Source: Aerococcaceae bacterium DSM 111022
GTDB lineage: Bacteria; Bacillota; Bacilli; Lactobacillales; Aerococcaceae
Direction of reading: 5' to 3'
Assembly: GCA_015863195.1 (NCBI GenBank)
Contig: JACBXO010000007.1
Coordinates: 124,001 to 188,000 of the forward strand
Length of the DNA: 64,000 nucleotides
The notes beneath the pieces were generated by a model that worked only from the letters and a program-made list of their open reading frames with translations, ran no database searches and had not been told where the DNA came from. The position numbers were made by a program, and so were the translations under genes. The first letter of the stretch is position 1, and the number at the start of each line of letters is the position of its first letter. Positions 53,031 to 62,770 of this stretch are shown here, one piece after another.

Positions 53031-53120
53031 AGATTCTTTAGATCTTAAAATTTAGGGCAGTTTATGGTTAATCGATTGAAAAGAAACTTCGATCGTAGTT
53101 AATGTCTATTTTACAAACAA

Positions 53121-53172
53121 AAAGTGAACATTTTCTGTAAAGTTTATACTTACAGAGAATGTTCACTTTTTT
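53121..53172. terminator. Long bidirectional terminator
   Basis: AAAGTGAACATT and TCTGTAA pair with TTACAGA and AATGTTCACTTT around GTTTATAC, with flanking A and T runs. It separates MgtC from the convergent MFS gene. Confidence 0.85.
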
Positions 53173-53202
53173 AATGAGGAAAAATTTTCCTAAATTTTTA
53201 TT

Positions 53203-54441
53203 TTAATGTTTGGCTTTAATATAGCGATCTAAGCTGATTACTAGTAGTAAACAGATGACGACCAGAGCAAGTGAAATCCATAGAGCAACCATATATGATT
53301 GAGTTATGTCGTAGCTTAATCCATACAGTGAAATCGCAATCGCAGCACCCATGTTACCAATAAATGAGATGATTGGATATACTTTTGAGAATTGTTGGTT
53401 GTCGTAGAACATTTTGGTGATGAGAGATATTCCTACTGTTGATAGTGAGTAGACACAACCTAAACCAAAAGCACCGATAACCATAAATGCGGTATTTGAG
53501 TGTAAAATGAGTAAAATAATACCAATAATCATTGCTGCGAGCATTGTGATTTTACCAAAGATAACTCCTTTAGCATCTGCAATGGCTCCGATGGCTAATT
53601 TAGAAATGATATTGGCAATCATACTAGATGAAATGAGCAATGCTCCAAGTCCTGCTGAATATCCAAAATCGGTTGCCATTGGTGCTAAATGCTGTACTAA
53701 TGCCGTTACTGCGGGGACAAATAAACCAACAATAACAAGAACTAGGAAAGGATAAGTTTTGTAGTTGACATAGACTGCAGCTTCTTTACCTTTTTCTTCG
53801 GGTGTTTTTTCAGCTTGAACTTCGGTTTCTTCTTCAGTGGCTCCATAAGGTAAAAGACCTTCATCTTCAGGGTGATAGCTATAATTGTAGAAGATAGCGA
53901 GCGAATTCATGACAGCCATAGAAATTGCTGCAACTAAAAAGGCTAACTGAACGCCTTGGTTTTCAAGTATTGAAGTAAAAATAGGTGAAGCGATCGCTCC
54001 AATGATACCTGCGGTTGAAAAGACAATAGATGTTGCCATACCATGCTTTTCTTTAAACCAGTTATTGATTAGATATTGTGAGGCAACTGGACCAAAGAAT
54101 GCGGCTGAAAAACCACGAATAGCGGCTAAAATGTATAATGTCAGAACATTGGGTGCAACCCCCATGAGTGCCATCGCCACACATGATATAATTGTGGTTA
54201 CTAAAACGACTGCTTTAAAACTAAAACGTTCGAAAACGGGTGTAATCACAAATGATGCAAAGGCGATTCCCATTGAAATCAATGTTACGAAGAATGAAAT
54301 ATCTCCCATAGGGCGATTAAGTGACTCAGATAAAGGTGCTAAGAAGATACCATTAATATTGAGATTAATACCAAAGGCAGACCCCATCATTAAACAAGCA
54401 GCGGCTAAGACAATCCAATGTTTAATACTATTGTTTTTCAT
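53203..54441 (-). CDS. MFS transporter
   Basis: A 412-aa major facilitator: 12 helices, with the GxxxxRx-type loop between helices 2 and 3 altered, and a charged loop of about 30 residues (EEETEVQAEKTPEEKG) in the middle. It resembles oxalate/formate-antiporter or monocarboxylate-type permeases of Firmicutes, but the substrate is unknown. Start ATG on the minus strand follows AAGGAAGG. Unrelated to the MFS gene at 310 as far as I can tell. Confidence 0.8.
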   Translation of the reverse strand: MKNNSIKHWIVLAAACLMMGSAFGINLNINGIFLAPLSESLNRPMGDISFFVTLISMGIAFASFVITPVFERFSFKAVVLVTTIISCVAMALMGVAPNVLTLYILAAIRGFSAAFFGPVASQYLINNWFKEKHGMATSIVFSTAGIIGAIASPIFTSILENQGVQLAFLVAAISMAVMNSLAIFYNYSYHPEDEGLLPYGATEEETEVQAEKTPEEKGKEAAVYVNYKTYPFLVLVIVGLFVPAVTALVQHLAPMATDFGYSAGLGALLISSSMIANIISKLAIGAIADAKGVIFGKITMLAAMIIGIILLILHSNTAFMVIGAFGLGCVYSLSTVGISLITKMFYDNQQFSKVYPIISFIGNMGAAIAISLYGLSYDITQSYMVALWISLALVVICLLLVISLDRYIKAKH

Positions 54442-54591
54442 TTAATACCTTCCTTCTTTTGATGTTATAAGAATCATTATAATTGAAATTATTAAAATTA
54501 GATAGGTGAATACGCTATTTCATAGGATAAAAGTATTTGATAAAATGGGAGTATCTATATAAGAATTTGAAATAATTTAGGAGTGTTATCT

Positions 54592-54864
54592 TTGATCGAT
54601 TTAATATTAATTGGAATTCTGACGATGAATATTTATGCCATGGGCTTGTTTTTCCATGATAAACAGCTGGCAGTTAAAGGTCAGTCTCATAAGCGAATTC
54701 CTGAAAAACAGTTATTACAAGTCTGTTTCTGTCTAGGTGGAATAGGCGCCTTATTAGGAATGCAACTTTTTAGGCATAAGACAAAGCATATGAAGTTTCA
54801 AGTATTAATACCAATCAGTGCATTAATAACGGCAGCGGTAGTGAGCCTTTTATTGAATTGGTAA
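54592..54864 (+). CDS. DUF1294 family membrane protein
   Basis: A 90-aa membrane protein with two to three helices and a KRIPEKQLLQVCFCLGGIGALLGM segment; HKTKH follows before the last helix. DUF1294 members have no known function. Start is the TTG at 54592, 8 nt after TAGGAG; the frame's GTG at 54583 overlaps that site. It lies 18 bp before hemW, so both are likely one transcript. Confidence 0.75.
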   Translation: MIDLILIGILTMNIYAMGLFFHDKQLAVKGQSHKRIPEKQLLQVCFCLGGIGALLGMQLFRHKTKHMKFQVLIPISALITAAVVSLLLNW

Positions 54865-54882
54865 GAAGAGGACTGAAAAATT

Positions 54883-56022
54883 ATGATCGAAACGAAAAAA
54901 ACAATGGGACTCTATATTCACATTCCTTATTGTCAAAAAGAATGCCATTATTGTGATTTTCTAAAATTTATTAACCGTGATGATACGATTGATGATTATA
55001 TTCATTATTTACTTAAAGAAATTGAACTATACCGAGAGAATAATTATTTAGTAGATACTATTTATTTTGGTGGGGGAACACCGTCATATATCGATAGTTC
55101 TTATATTGTTCAAATCATCTCAAAAATTCGTGAAATTTTTGAAGTGGCTGATGACTGTGAATTATCCATTGAAATGAATCCAGAATCAGTGACAAAAGAA
55201 AAATTAACGGATTACTTAAATGCGGGTATGAATCGTTTTACCATGGGCATTCAATCTTTTGACGATAAGGTACTTCGTATGATGGGGCGTGTCCACCGTC
55301 GTGAAACTATTTTTGAAAAGCTCGATTTAATGCACCAACTAGGTATAGAAAATATTGGTATTGACCTCATGTTTGGAAATCCAAAGCAAAATTATGAGAT
55401 TTTAAAATCAGATGTTGAACAAGCAATGGAATTAGATGTTAAGCATATTTCATATTACTCATTGATGATCAAAGAAAACACAGCCTTTGCTCGCTGGGTT
55501 CAAACCGGGCAATTCATTTTACTCGACGACGAACAAGAACGTGACATGTATTATTTAATTCAACAGACATTACAAGAAAATGGCTTCGAGCAATATGAAG
55601 TATCGAATTTTGCCAAACCGGGTCACCAAAGTCGACACAACAAGAAATACTGGACATTGGAAAATTATATCGGCCTCGGCTTAGGGGCGTCGTCAAATAT
55701 CGATTTGGTGCGTTTTATCAATGTGAGTGATTTCGAAGAACATTACGAAAAGATTGATGCAGGACAGTTTCCCGTACATGAATCTGAAACGATGAATAAA
55801 GAAGAACGTGAAAAAGAATATATCATGCTGAATATGCGCTTACTTCAAGGCTTTGAACTAAACAAATTTAAAGACCGCTTCGGTGTAGATTTTCTGGAAA
55901 AATATTCTGCAGCCGTCCAGAAGCATTTACAATTTAAGACCATTGAAATAACGGAAAACCGGCTACACTTTACAGATTATGGATTAGATATTGGAAATCA
56001 ATTTTATTTAGATATTTTATAA
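54883..56022 (+). CDS. hemW: HemW-like radical SAM protein (coproporphyrinogen oxidase-like)
   Basis: A 379-aa radical SAM protein. IPYCQKECHYCDF gives the CxxxCxxC cluster motif; FGGGTPSYID and IEMNPESVTKEKL follow, as in HemW/HemN. HemW is a heme chaperone in lactic acid bacteria and differs from HemN by lacking one extra motif; I infer HemW from length and from no other heme genes nearby. ATG follows AAGAGG. Terminator at 56030. Confidence 0.85.
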   Translation: MIETKKTMGLYIHIPYCQKECHYCDFLKFINRDDTIDDYIHYLLKEIELYRENNYLVDTIYFGGGTPSYIDSSYIVQIISKIREIFEVADDCELSIEMNPESVTKEKLTDYLNAGMNRFTMGIQSFDDKVLRMMGRVHRRETIFEKLDLMHQLGIENIGIDLMFGNPKQNYEILKSDVEQAMELDVKHISYYSLMIKENTAFARWVQTGQFILLDDEQERDMYYLIQQTLQENGFEQYEVSNFAKPGHQSRHNKKYWTLENYIGLGLGASSNIDLVRFINVSDFEEHYEKIDAGQFPVHESETMNKEEREKEYIMLNMRLLQGFELNKFKDRFGVDFLEKYSAAVQKHLQFKTIEITENRLHFTDYGLDIGNQFYLDIL

Positions 56023-56029
56023 ATAAAAA

Positions 56030-56058
56030 ACTACTCCGATTATTAATCAAAGTAGTCA
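56030..56058. terminator. Terminator between hemW and the ZIP gene
   Basis: ACTACT pairs with AGTAGT, inner GATTA/TAATC. T-run on the minus strand (TTTTTTATTT) and a weaker one on the plus side. Confidence 0.65.
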
Positions 56059-56067
56059 TTATAAATA

Positions 56068-56883
56068 TTAACCTAGAGCGACATCTAAAGTCATCATAAT
56101 CGCGAAACCGATGATAAATGATAAGGTAGCAAGGTCAGTGTTACCGTTTGATTGTGAACTAGGAATTAATTCCTCAACACAAACGAACACCATTGCTCCT
56201 GCCGCAAAGGCTAGGGCATAAGGTAAGATGACATAGACTTGGTTAACTAACCAAGCACCAATAACAGCACCAACAATTTCAACTAATGCTGAAGCTTGTC
56301 CTAAATTAAAGGCGCGTTTTGCAGAAACACCCGAAGCACGGTATGGTAAAGCGAGTGCAGCACCTTCTGGGAAGTTTTGTAAACCAATTCCCATCGCTAA
56401 TGCCAAAGCTGAAGCTAATGCCGCTGGAGATGGATCAAAGGCAGTAGAACCAAAGGCAACACCAACTGATAGACCTTCAGGAATGTTGTGAATAGTGATG
56501 GCAATAAAGAGTAATGTGGTTGCAGATAATGAAGTTTTAGGTCCTTCCGCTTCTTGTCTATTCATTCCAAAGTGTAAATGGGGTATTAGCGTGTCGACGA
56601 GTCGTAAGAAAAAACCACCACCGACGAAACCGACTAAAGCTGGAACAAAACTCCATTGACCATACCCCATATCTTCCGCATGCGAAATGGCTGGAGCAAG
56701 TAAAGACCAATATGAAGCAGCCATCATTACCCCAGCTGCGAACCCATTCATTGCGTCTAGAACTTTCGAATTAATTTGTTTCATAAAAAAGACTAAACTC
56801 GATCCAGCAGCAGTACAAAACCAAGTAAATAGTCCTGCAAGTCCAGCCTTAGCGATAGGATTTAGTTGTATAAACCAATCCAT
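56068..56883 (-). CDS. ZIP family divalent metal transporter
   Basis: A 271-aa ZIP protein (GufA/ZupT-like) with eight helices. HNIPEGLSVGVAFGS and LQNFPEGAALALPY are the two metal-site helices (HNxPEG and QNFPEG). It mediates zinc or related ion uptake. ATG follows GGAGGTG on the minus strand. Divergent from an MBL-fold hydrolase at 56984. Confidence 0.88.
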   Translation of the reverse strand: MDWFIQLNPIAKAGLAGLFTWFCTAAGSSLVFFMKQINSKVLDAMNGFAAGVMMAASYWSLLAPAISHAEDMGYGQWSFVPALVGFVGGGFFLRLVDTLIPHLHFGMNRQEAEGPKTSLSATTLLFIAITIHNIPEGLSVGVAFGSTAFDPSPAALASALALAMGIGLQNFPEGAALALPYRASGVSAKRAFNLGQASALVEIVGAVIGAWLVNQVYVILPYALAFAAGAMVFVCVEELIPSSQSNGNTDLATLSFIIGFAIMMTLDVALG

Positions 56884-56983
56884 AAAGACACCTCCTTAAA
56901 ATGATATATTATTAATTACAATATAACACATCTTTAGGAGAACCAACATAAATAAAAACAATCAAAAATAAAGGAGTGATTCC

Positions 56984-57871
56984 ATGGATCAATTACAATT
57001 CCATGATATGCTAATCAGTTTTATAAAAGGGACGAGAATGTATTCTGATGGTGGGACAATTTTTGGACCGGTCCCCAAAGCAGTTTGGTCCAAAAAAATA
57101 CCTGCTAATGATGATAATCAAATCGCATCTCAAACTCATCCGATTTTGATTCAATACCAAGATAAAAACATTATGATTGATACAGCAATTAATCCAGACA
57201 AGTTTGATGAAAAGGGTGCACGTAATCAGGGTATTCCAGGCGAAGTATCTCATTTTAAAGAGTCGTTAAATGAATTGAATTTAAAAGAAGAAGATATTGA
57301 TATTATTTTAATGTCACATATGCACAGTGATCATGCGAATGGTTTAACCAAACCTGTAGATGATGGATTTGTATCAGCATTTCCAAACGCCAAAATAATA
57401 ATGAGTGAAATCGAATGGAAGGAAGTTAGAAATCCAAATCGTCGCACAAAAGCAACTTATCAAAAACAAAATTGGGAAGCAATTGTTGATCAAGTCGAAA
57501 CTTTTAGCGAGTATTTTGAAGTTTTACCAGGTATAGAAATGTTTCGTACTGGTGGACATTCAAATGGGCACAGCATTGTTCGCTTAACACAAAATGGTGA
57601 AACAGCTGTATATATGGCAGATATCGTCTTAACTCACGCGCATATTAATCCATTATATGTAGGTGGAGTGGATGATTATCCAATGGACACAGTCAAAGCA
57701 AAAGAATTTTGGATGCCACAATTATTTAAAGCGAATGCTAAATTCCTCTTTTTCCACGATCCTTATTACTGCATGTTGCAGTTTGATGAGTCAGGGCGTA
57801 ATGTCGTTGATTCATTGCAGCGTACAGGTGAGCCTTTGGTGCCTTGGTTTGATGGGGTGGAGTTGTATTAG
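56984..57871 (+). CDS. MBL-fold metallo-hydrolase
   Basis: A 295-aa metallo-beta-lactamase superfamily enzyme. SHMHSDHANGL (HxHxDH) gives the first metal set, GGHSNGHS and MADIVLTHAH later ligands. Likely a lactonase-like or thioesterase-like hydrolase; the substrate is unknown. ATG follows AAAGGAGTG. A long hairpin (57892-57939) follows, then the 51-bp array. Confidence 0.82.
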   Translation: MDQLQFHDMLISFIKGTRMYSDGGTIFGPVPKAVWSKKIPANDDNQIASQTHPILIQYQDKNIMIDTAINPDKFDEKGARNQGIPGEVSHFKESLNELNLKEEDIDIILMSHMHSDHANGLTKPVDDGFVSAFPNAKIIMSEIEWKEVRNPNRRTKATYQKQNWEAIVDQVETFSEYFEVLPGIEMFRTGGHSNGHSIVRLTQNGETAVYMADIVLTHAHINPLYVGGVDDYPMDTVKAKEFWMPQLFKANAKFLFFHDPYYCMLQFDESGRNVVDSLQRTGEPLVPWFDGVELY

Positions 57872-57891
57872 TATTTGTATTAGTCTTGGAC

Positions 57892-57939
57892 TGATTTGAG
57901 TAACAACTTTTGGAAATCAGAAAGTTGTTACTCATTTCA
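57892..57939 (+). terminator. Long hairpin after the MBL gene
   Basis: 19-bp arms (57892-57910 and 57921-57939) with two mismatches, around TGGAAATCAG; a short TTATTTTG follows. The right arm and loop are partly repeated at about 58575-58600, so the array lies between two copies. Confidence 0.7.
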
Positions 57940-57952
57940 GTTATTTTGAGGA

Positions 57953-57975
57953 ATAACTTTTAGCCTTTCAGATGG
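57953..57975. repeat. Motif shared with the 92-bp array
   Basis: ATAACTTTTAGCCT (57953-57966) followed by TTCAG matches the right part of the 92-bp array units at 21353-22048. It suggests both arrays derive from related hairpin elements. Confidence 0.5.
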
Positions 57976-57976
57976 T

Positions 57977-58576
57977 CTGCTACTTTTTTTGATTTCAAAC
58001 CCAAACAATACTTCTTGCTGAACTGGTACTTTTTTTTGATTTCAAACCCAAACAACCAACACTTTCTGTTGAACTGGTACTTGTTTCTGATTTCAAATCC
58101 AAACAACCAACACTTCTTGCTGAACTGGTACTTGTTTCTGATTTCAAATCCAAACAACCAACACTTCTTGCTGAACTGGTACTTGTTTTTGATTTTGAAC
58201 TCAAACAACCAACACTTTCTGCTGAATTGGTACTTTTTTTGATTTCGAACTCAGACAATAAACACTTTCTGCTGAACTGGTACTTGTTTTTGATTTCAAA
58301 TCCAAACAACCAACACTTTCTGCTGAATTGGTACTTGTTTTTAATTTTGAACCCAAACAACCAACACATTCATCTGAACTGGTACTTGTTTTTGATTTTG
58401 AACTCAAACAACCAACACTTCCTGCTGAACTGTTACTTGTTTTTGATTTTGAAACCAAACAACCAACACTTCCTGCTGAACTGTTACTTGTTTTTGATTT
58501 TGAACTCAAACAACCAACACTTCCTGCTGAACTGTTACTTGTTTTTGATTTTGAACTCAAACAACCAACACTTAAA
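57977..58576. repeat. 51-bp tandem array, 11 full units plus one partial
   Basis: Units of 51 bp start near 58016 and each contains GAACTGGTACTTG, GTTTNNGATTT, AAATCNNAAAC and CAACCAACACTT. The GTTT/AAAC and GATTT/AAATC parts form an imperfect palindrome. Because 51 is a multiple of three, several frames stay open on both strands (17-residue repeats such as SSKSKTSNSSAGSVGCL), but these frames have no ribosome site. One unit (at 58220) is 50 bp and breaks the frame, so I do not call a gene. The 58580-58866 gap that follows holds only a promoter-like region. Confidence 0.9.
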
Positions 58577-58866
58577 AATCAGAAAGTTGTTTTCCATTTG
58601 AGAAATAACATCATGACACCAAGAACTTATATCCAAAATCACAGCTAATAAATTTTCTAAAAACATTTCCATAGAGTGTTATTTTTTAAGTATACAAACG
58701 TGACGTTATATTAATTTTAAATAAGTAAAATAAAAACATTTTAATTTATAGGCAGGTCATTATCCGAATGATCTGCTTATTTTTTATGCGATTACCAGAG
58801 TTATCATTGACATTATGGACATAATTGATAGAATTAGATTCATTAAAAAATAAGGAGAGAACTTAT

Positions 58867-59667
58867 ATGGAAAAACAAAGCTTATGGCGTGACTACCGAT
58901 TACATTTATTGGTGTTTATCGCATCCGTTATTGCTGAGTTGATTGGTTCACAACGGGTTCCGTTGGGTCGGTTCTCATTTACATTGGCGCCTTTGATCTT
59001 TTCAATGATTCTTATGGCACTTGTTTACATTATTCCTAAAGGTAAATTATTTTCGGAGAAAAGTGTGAAAAATGCGTCAACAATGATGGCTATTTCTGGT
59101 GGTGTTTTATTAGCAAAATTAGGAGTTTCAAGTGGAGCAGCAATTGAACAAGTATTAGATTCAGGAATTGCGATAACACTACAAAATTTAGGGGAAGGGT
59201 TCTCCTTTATACTCGGTTTACCGATAGCAGTATTAGTGTTTGGTATGAAACGTGAATCAATTGGTATGAGCTTTGGGGTTTCGCGTGAAGCGAATGTAGC
59301 TTTAATTTCTGAACGCTATGGTGCAGATTCACCGGAATTCCGTGGGGTGATGGTGAACTATATCGTTGGTACTATTTTTGGTGTGGTAGCTGTCAGTTTA
59401 CTCATGTCGATTCTTTCTGAAATGTCATTTATTTCACCTCACTCACTTGCCTTAGCAACTGGTATAGGATCAGCTTCGATGATGGTTGGTGGGTTAGGAA
59501 CTTTGATTGAAAGATTCCCTGAACTGCAAACAGAATTAGAAGCATACGCTGCAGTTTCGAATATTGTTTCCTCAGTTATTGCCGTTTATACAGCTATATT
59601 TATTGGCTTACCATTAACAGAGTGGGCGTATAAAGGACTAAGTAAAGTTAAAGGAGGTAATCAATAA
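58867..59667 (+). CDS. DUF3100 family membrane protein
   Basis: A 266-aa membrane protein with about eight helices and a conserved ELIGSQRVPLG near the start and GSASMMVGGLG near the end. DUF3100 proteins are transporter-like and usually occur next to a small membrane partner and an M20 amidohydrolase, as here. Start is ATG 58867 after AAGGAGAG, not the upstream frame. It overlaps the next gene by one base. Confidence 0.75.
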   Translation: MEKQSLWRDYRLHLLVFIASVIAELIGSQRVPLGRFSFTLAPLIFSMILMALVYIIPKGKLFSEKSVKNASTMMAISGGVLLAKLGVSSGAAIEQVLDSGIAITLQNLGEGFSFILGLPIAVLVFGMKRESIGMSFGVSREANVALISERYGADSPEFRGVMVNYIVGTIFGVVAVSLLMSILSEMSFISPHSLALATGIGSASMMVGGLGTLIERFPELQTELEAYAAVSNIVSSVIAVYTAIFIGLPLTEWAYKGLSKVKGGNQ

Positions 59668-60122
59668 TGAAAAAAGTAACTATATCTCAAGTTGGCGATT
59701 GGGTTATTGTTTTACTCATCTTTTCATTAATGGTCATAATCGGTAATGTTATCGGTTATGAAGGTGATTTAATGGCATCTCTTCGAGGAATGGGATGGCT
59801 GTTAGTGATTACAATTGTTGGATTAATCTTAAAAGAACTAATTCCCGTAGATTTGCCAGCTGCTGCCTATATTTCATTAGTAGGTATTTTATTAGCCATT
59901 CCTTGGTCACCTGTGGCTACAACGGTAATTGCGGATGTTGAAAATATTAGCTTACTTGCAATCTGTACACCTATTTTAGCTTATGCCGGTGTAACGGTTG
60001 GACGTGACTGGCCAGCATTTAAGAAAATTGGATATAAAGGCGTGATTGTTTCATTATTAGTCATTATCGGAACAGTTTTATCATGTGTGATTTTATCTGA
60101 AATTTTATTAGGAATCTTTTAG
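59667..60122 (+). CDS. Small membrane protein, partner of DUF3100
   Basis: A 151-aa membrane protein with about five helices (LVITIVGLILKELI, YISLVGILLAI, VSLLVIIGTVLSC). I do not know the family. Its ATG overlaps the DUF3100 stop (TAATG), which implies translational coupling, and the M20 gene follows 11 bp later. The two membrane proteins probably form one permease. Confidence 0.65.
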   Translation: MKKVTISQVGDWVIVLLIFSLMVIIGNVIGYEGDLMASLRGMGWLLVITIVGLILKELIPVDLPAAAYISLVGILLAIPWSPVATTVIADVENISLLAICTPILAYAGVTVGRDWPAFKKIGYKGVIVSLLVIIGTVLSCVILSEILLGIF

Positions 60123-60133
60123 GAGGAATATGA

Positions 60134-61339
60134 ATGGATATTATTAAAGCCTCACAAGATGTTTTAAATCAAGTCATCAATTGGAGACGTGGCTTACATA
60201 AAATACCTGAATTAGGTTTAGAATTACCGCAAACAGTTGATTATGTCACGCGAGTTTTAACTGAGCTAGGTATTGAGTATGATGATTCATTTGTTGATGG
60301 TAATGGCATTGTTGCCCTTATTAGAGGTACCAAACCAACTGATGGGCCTAGTCAAAACTATGTACTTGGGATGCGGGCTGATATGGATGGTTTGCCTATT
60401 AACGAAGAAACAGGTCATGAATTTACATCTGCTCATCCAGGAAAAATGCATGCTTGTGGTCATGATGGCCATACTGCGATGTTACTAGGAGCAGCTAAAA
60501 TATTAAGCGAATCAACTGATTTATTCTCAGGAATAGTCAAATTAATATTTCAACCTGGTGAAGAGTATCCCGGTGGTGCAGAACCGATGATTAAAGAAGG
60601 TGTGATGGAAAATCCAAAAATTACACAAATGATTGGATTTCATGCCGGACACTTAGACCCACAAACAAAATCAGGTGAAATTGGATACAGACCTGGGCCA
60701 ATGATGGCTTCAATGGACCGCTTTTTAATTGAAATTAAGGGTAAAGGTTATCACGGTGCATACCCAGAAAATTCAGCCGATCCCATAGCAGCAGCTGGAC
60801 AATTAATTACAGCATTACAAACGATTAAGAGTCGGAACATGAAAGCAGTAGACCCGACTGTTGTTTCAATCACTCGTGTTCAAGGAGGATACAACCAAAA
60901 TGTTATTCCTGACAATGTAGAATTAGAGGGAACAGTCCGAGCATTTGATGATAATAATCGTTATAAAATCCACCAAAAGATGGAACAAATAGCTGAAGGC
61001 ATTGGTCTAGCCATGGGAGTAGAGTGTGTCGTCACATATGACTACAAATACCCAGCAGTCATCAATGATGTCGACGTAACCAAATCAATTGTTGCATCCC
61101 TTGAGGAATTATTTGGCGAAGAGACGATGGTTGAATTAGATGAACCACTAATGGGTGGCGAAGATTATTCTTACTACTTACAACAAGCACCCGGAACTTT
61201 TTTATTCCTAGTTAACCCCGGTAATATCGAAGGAGAATTTCACGGCCATCATCATGCCAAATTTGATTTAGATGAATCTAAATTTTATCTAGGAACCGCA
61301 AGTTTCGTAAAAGTAGCAATCGATTATTTAAATGATTAA
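60134..61339 (+). CDS. M20 family amidohydrolase
   Basis: A 401-aa zinc amidohydrolase (M20D/HipO-like): GHDGHTAML (metal site), FQPGEEYPGGAEPM (catalytic Glu), GGEDYSYYL near the end. It splits N-acyl amino acids or similar amides in the cytosol. It is the third gene of an operon with DUF3100 and its partner, so the unit likely moves and hydrolyses an N-acylated compound. ATG follows AGGAGG. Terminator at 61379. Confidence 0.85.
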   Translation: MDIIKASQDVLNQVINWRRGLHKIPELGLELPQTVDYVTRVLTELGIEYDDSFVDGNGIVALIRGTKPTDGPSQNYVLGMRADMDGLPINEETGHEFTSAHPGKMHACGHDGHTAMLLGAAKILSESTDLFSGIVKLIFQPGEEYPGGAEPMIKEGVMENPKITQMIGFHAGHLDPQTKSGEIGYRPGPMMASMDRFLIEIKGKGYHGAYPENSADPIAAAGQLITALQTIKSRNMKAVDPTVVSITRVQGGYNQNVIPDNVELEGTVRAFDDNNRYKIHQKMEQIAEGIGLAMGVECVVTYDYKYPAVINDVDVTKSIVASLEELFGEETMVELDEPLMGGEDYSYYLQQAPGTFLFLVNPGNIEGEFHGHHHAKFDLDESKFYLGTASFVKVAIDYLND

Positions 61340-61378
61340 TTTCTTTTGAAAAAATACCATAGATAAATTAACTAGTTG

Positions 61379-61409
61379 ACGAGGCATATTATTTGCCTCG
61401 TTTTAATTT
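61379..61409 (+). terminator. Rho-independent terminator
   Basis: ACGAGGCA pairs with TGCCTCGT around TATTATT, then TTTAATTTT. It ends the DUF3100-M20 operon. Confidence 0.85.
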
Positions 61410-61470
61410 TGCATGTTATAGTATATGTATAATAAAATTTAAAACAAAATAATTATAGGAGGCGATCTTG

Positions 61471-61959
61471 ATGTCAGAAACATGGGAACAAATTAAAGGT
61501 CACAAAGACGAATTAGTAGGTAAAGTGAAAGAAGTTTATGGTGAAGCAACTGACGATGCAAAAACGCAAGCTGAAGGTGTTGCACAGCAAGTCGAAGGGG
61601 ACGCACGTGTCCAAGCTGCTTCAGGTCGTGGAAATGAAGCTGAATTAAAAAGTGCTGCTCAAGATAAAGCAGACGTTGCAGAAGAATCGATTAAACAAAG
61701 CGTCACTGAAACACATGAGAGTGTACAACAAAAAGCAGATGAACGGCTAAAAGAAGCAATCGATGAAGGTCAACGTCTAAAAGAAGAAGCACGCGCACAA
61801 GCTGAACAATTGCGCCAAGATGCTATTCAAAAGAACGAGGCAATGAAAGAAGAAGACCGTGAGGCTGCGGTTGAAGCGAATAAATACCCTGATGAAATTG
61901 CAGATCGCGCACAGTCAGCCATTGACGAAGTGTTAAACCGTCGTAAGGAAAATGAATAA
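61471..61959 (+). CDS. CsbD-like stress protein with helical C-terminal extension
   Basis: A 162-aa protein. The N-terminus (SETWEQIKGHKDELVGKVKEVYGEAT) is the CsbD signature. After it comes a long, charged, helical part (Q/E/A/K-rich, DERLKEAIDEGQRLKEEARAQ) of coiled-coil type. CsbD-like proteins are general-stress proteins of unknown role. ATG at 61471 follows GGAGGCG; a TTG one codon before is less likely. A second CsbD-like gene starts at 63846. Confidence 0.8.
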   Translation: MSETWEQIKGHKDELVGKVKEVYGEATDDAKTQAEGVAQQVEGDARVQAASGRGNEAELKSAAQDKADVAEESIKQSVTETHESVQQKADERLKEAIDEGQRLKEEARAQAEQLRQDAIQKNEAMKEEDREAAVEANKYPDEIADRAQSAIDEVLNRRKENE

Positions 61960-61971
61960 TTAATCGATTAG

Positions 61972-62012
61972 ACCTCATTAAATAATGATACTTTCATTTA
62001 ATGAGGTTTTTC
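61972..62012 (+). terminator. Rho-independent terminator
   Basis: ACCTCATTAAAT pairs with ATTTAATGAGGT around a 13-nt loop, then TTTTC. It ends the CsbD-like gene. Confidence 0.85.
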
Positions 62013-62096
62013 TAATTCATTTCATTGAGTAAAATTTAGGGCAATGATATAATTGACACATAGTTACCTTTAAGGGACTGAATAAGGAGGAAAAGT

Positions 62097-62753
62097 ATGA
62101 AATTCTTTTTAGACACAGCTAATATCGATGAAATCAAACGTATCAATGATTTAGGTTTAGTAGATGGGGTTACAACAAATCCTTCATTAATCGCTAAGGA
62201 AGGTAAAGACTTTGAAACTGTCATCAAAGAAATTGCTGCAGTGGTTGATGGACCGGTTTCTGCAGAAGTCATTGCTTTAGACTACGATGGTATGATTAAT
62301 GAAGCACGTGAAGTAGCTAAATGGGCAGACAATGTAGTTGTTAAAATCCCAATGACAGAAGAAGGCTTAAAAGCAGTTAATACTTTATCTCAGGAAGGTA
62401 TTAAAACAAACGTTACTTTAATTTTCTCAGTCGCTCAAGGTTTATTAGCAGCTAAAGCAGGTGCTACATATATCTCGCCATTTATCGGTCGTATCGATGA
62501 TATGGGGAATGACGGTATGGAATTAATCGAAGATTTACGTACAGTTTTAGATGTTTATGGCTTAGAAGCAGAAATTATTGCTGCCTCAATTCGTCATATT
62601 GGTCACTTCAATGCATCAGCTGTTGCTGGAGCACATATTGGAACTATTCCAGGATCTTTATTCCCTAAATTATGGTCACACCCATTAACAGACAAAGGAA
62701 TTAAAGGCTTCTTAGCTGACTGGGATAAATTCCAAGAAACACAAGCTAAATAA
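62097..62753 (+). CDS. fsa: Transaldolase-family enzyme (fructose-6-phosphate aldolase type)
   Basis: A 218-aa class I aldolase: [29 protein letters not shown] and [10 protein letters not shown] (Schiff-base Lys) are typical of the short transaldolase/FSA group. Members interconvert sugar phosphates (transaldolase or F6P aldolase activity). Function within this branch cannot be told from sequence. ATG follows AAGGAGG. Terminator at 62771. Confidence 0.88.
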   Translation: MKFFLDTANIDEIKRINDLGLVDGVTTNPSLIAKEGKDFETVIKEIAAVVDGPVSAEVIALDYDGMINEAREVAKWADNVVVKIPMTEEGLKAVNTLSQEGIKTNVTLIFSVAQGLLAAKAGATYISPFIGRIDDMGNDGMELIEDLRTVLDVYGLEAEIIAASIRHIGHFNASAVAGAHIGTIPGSLFPKLWSHPLTDKGIKGFLADWDKFQETQAK

Positions 62754-62770
62754 GCAATAATAGTAATAAT

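Noticed and set aside
57995-58601. Long reading frames on both strands in the 51-bp array (for example 124 and 119 codons)
   Set aside because: They come from the 51-bp period being a multiple of three. One unit is 50 bp, no ribosome site precedes them, and frames open on both strands at once.
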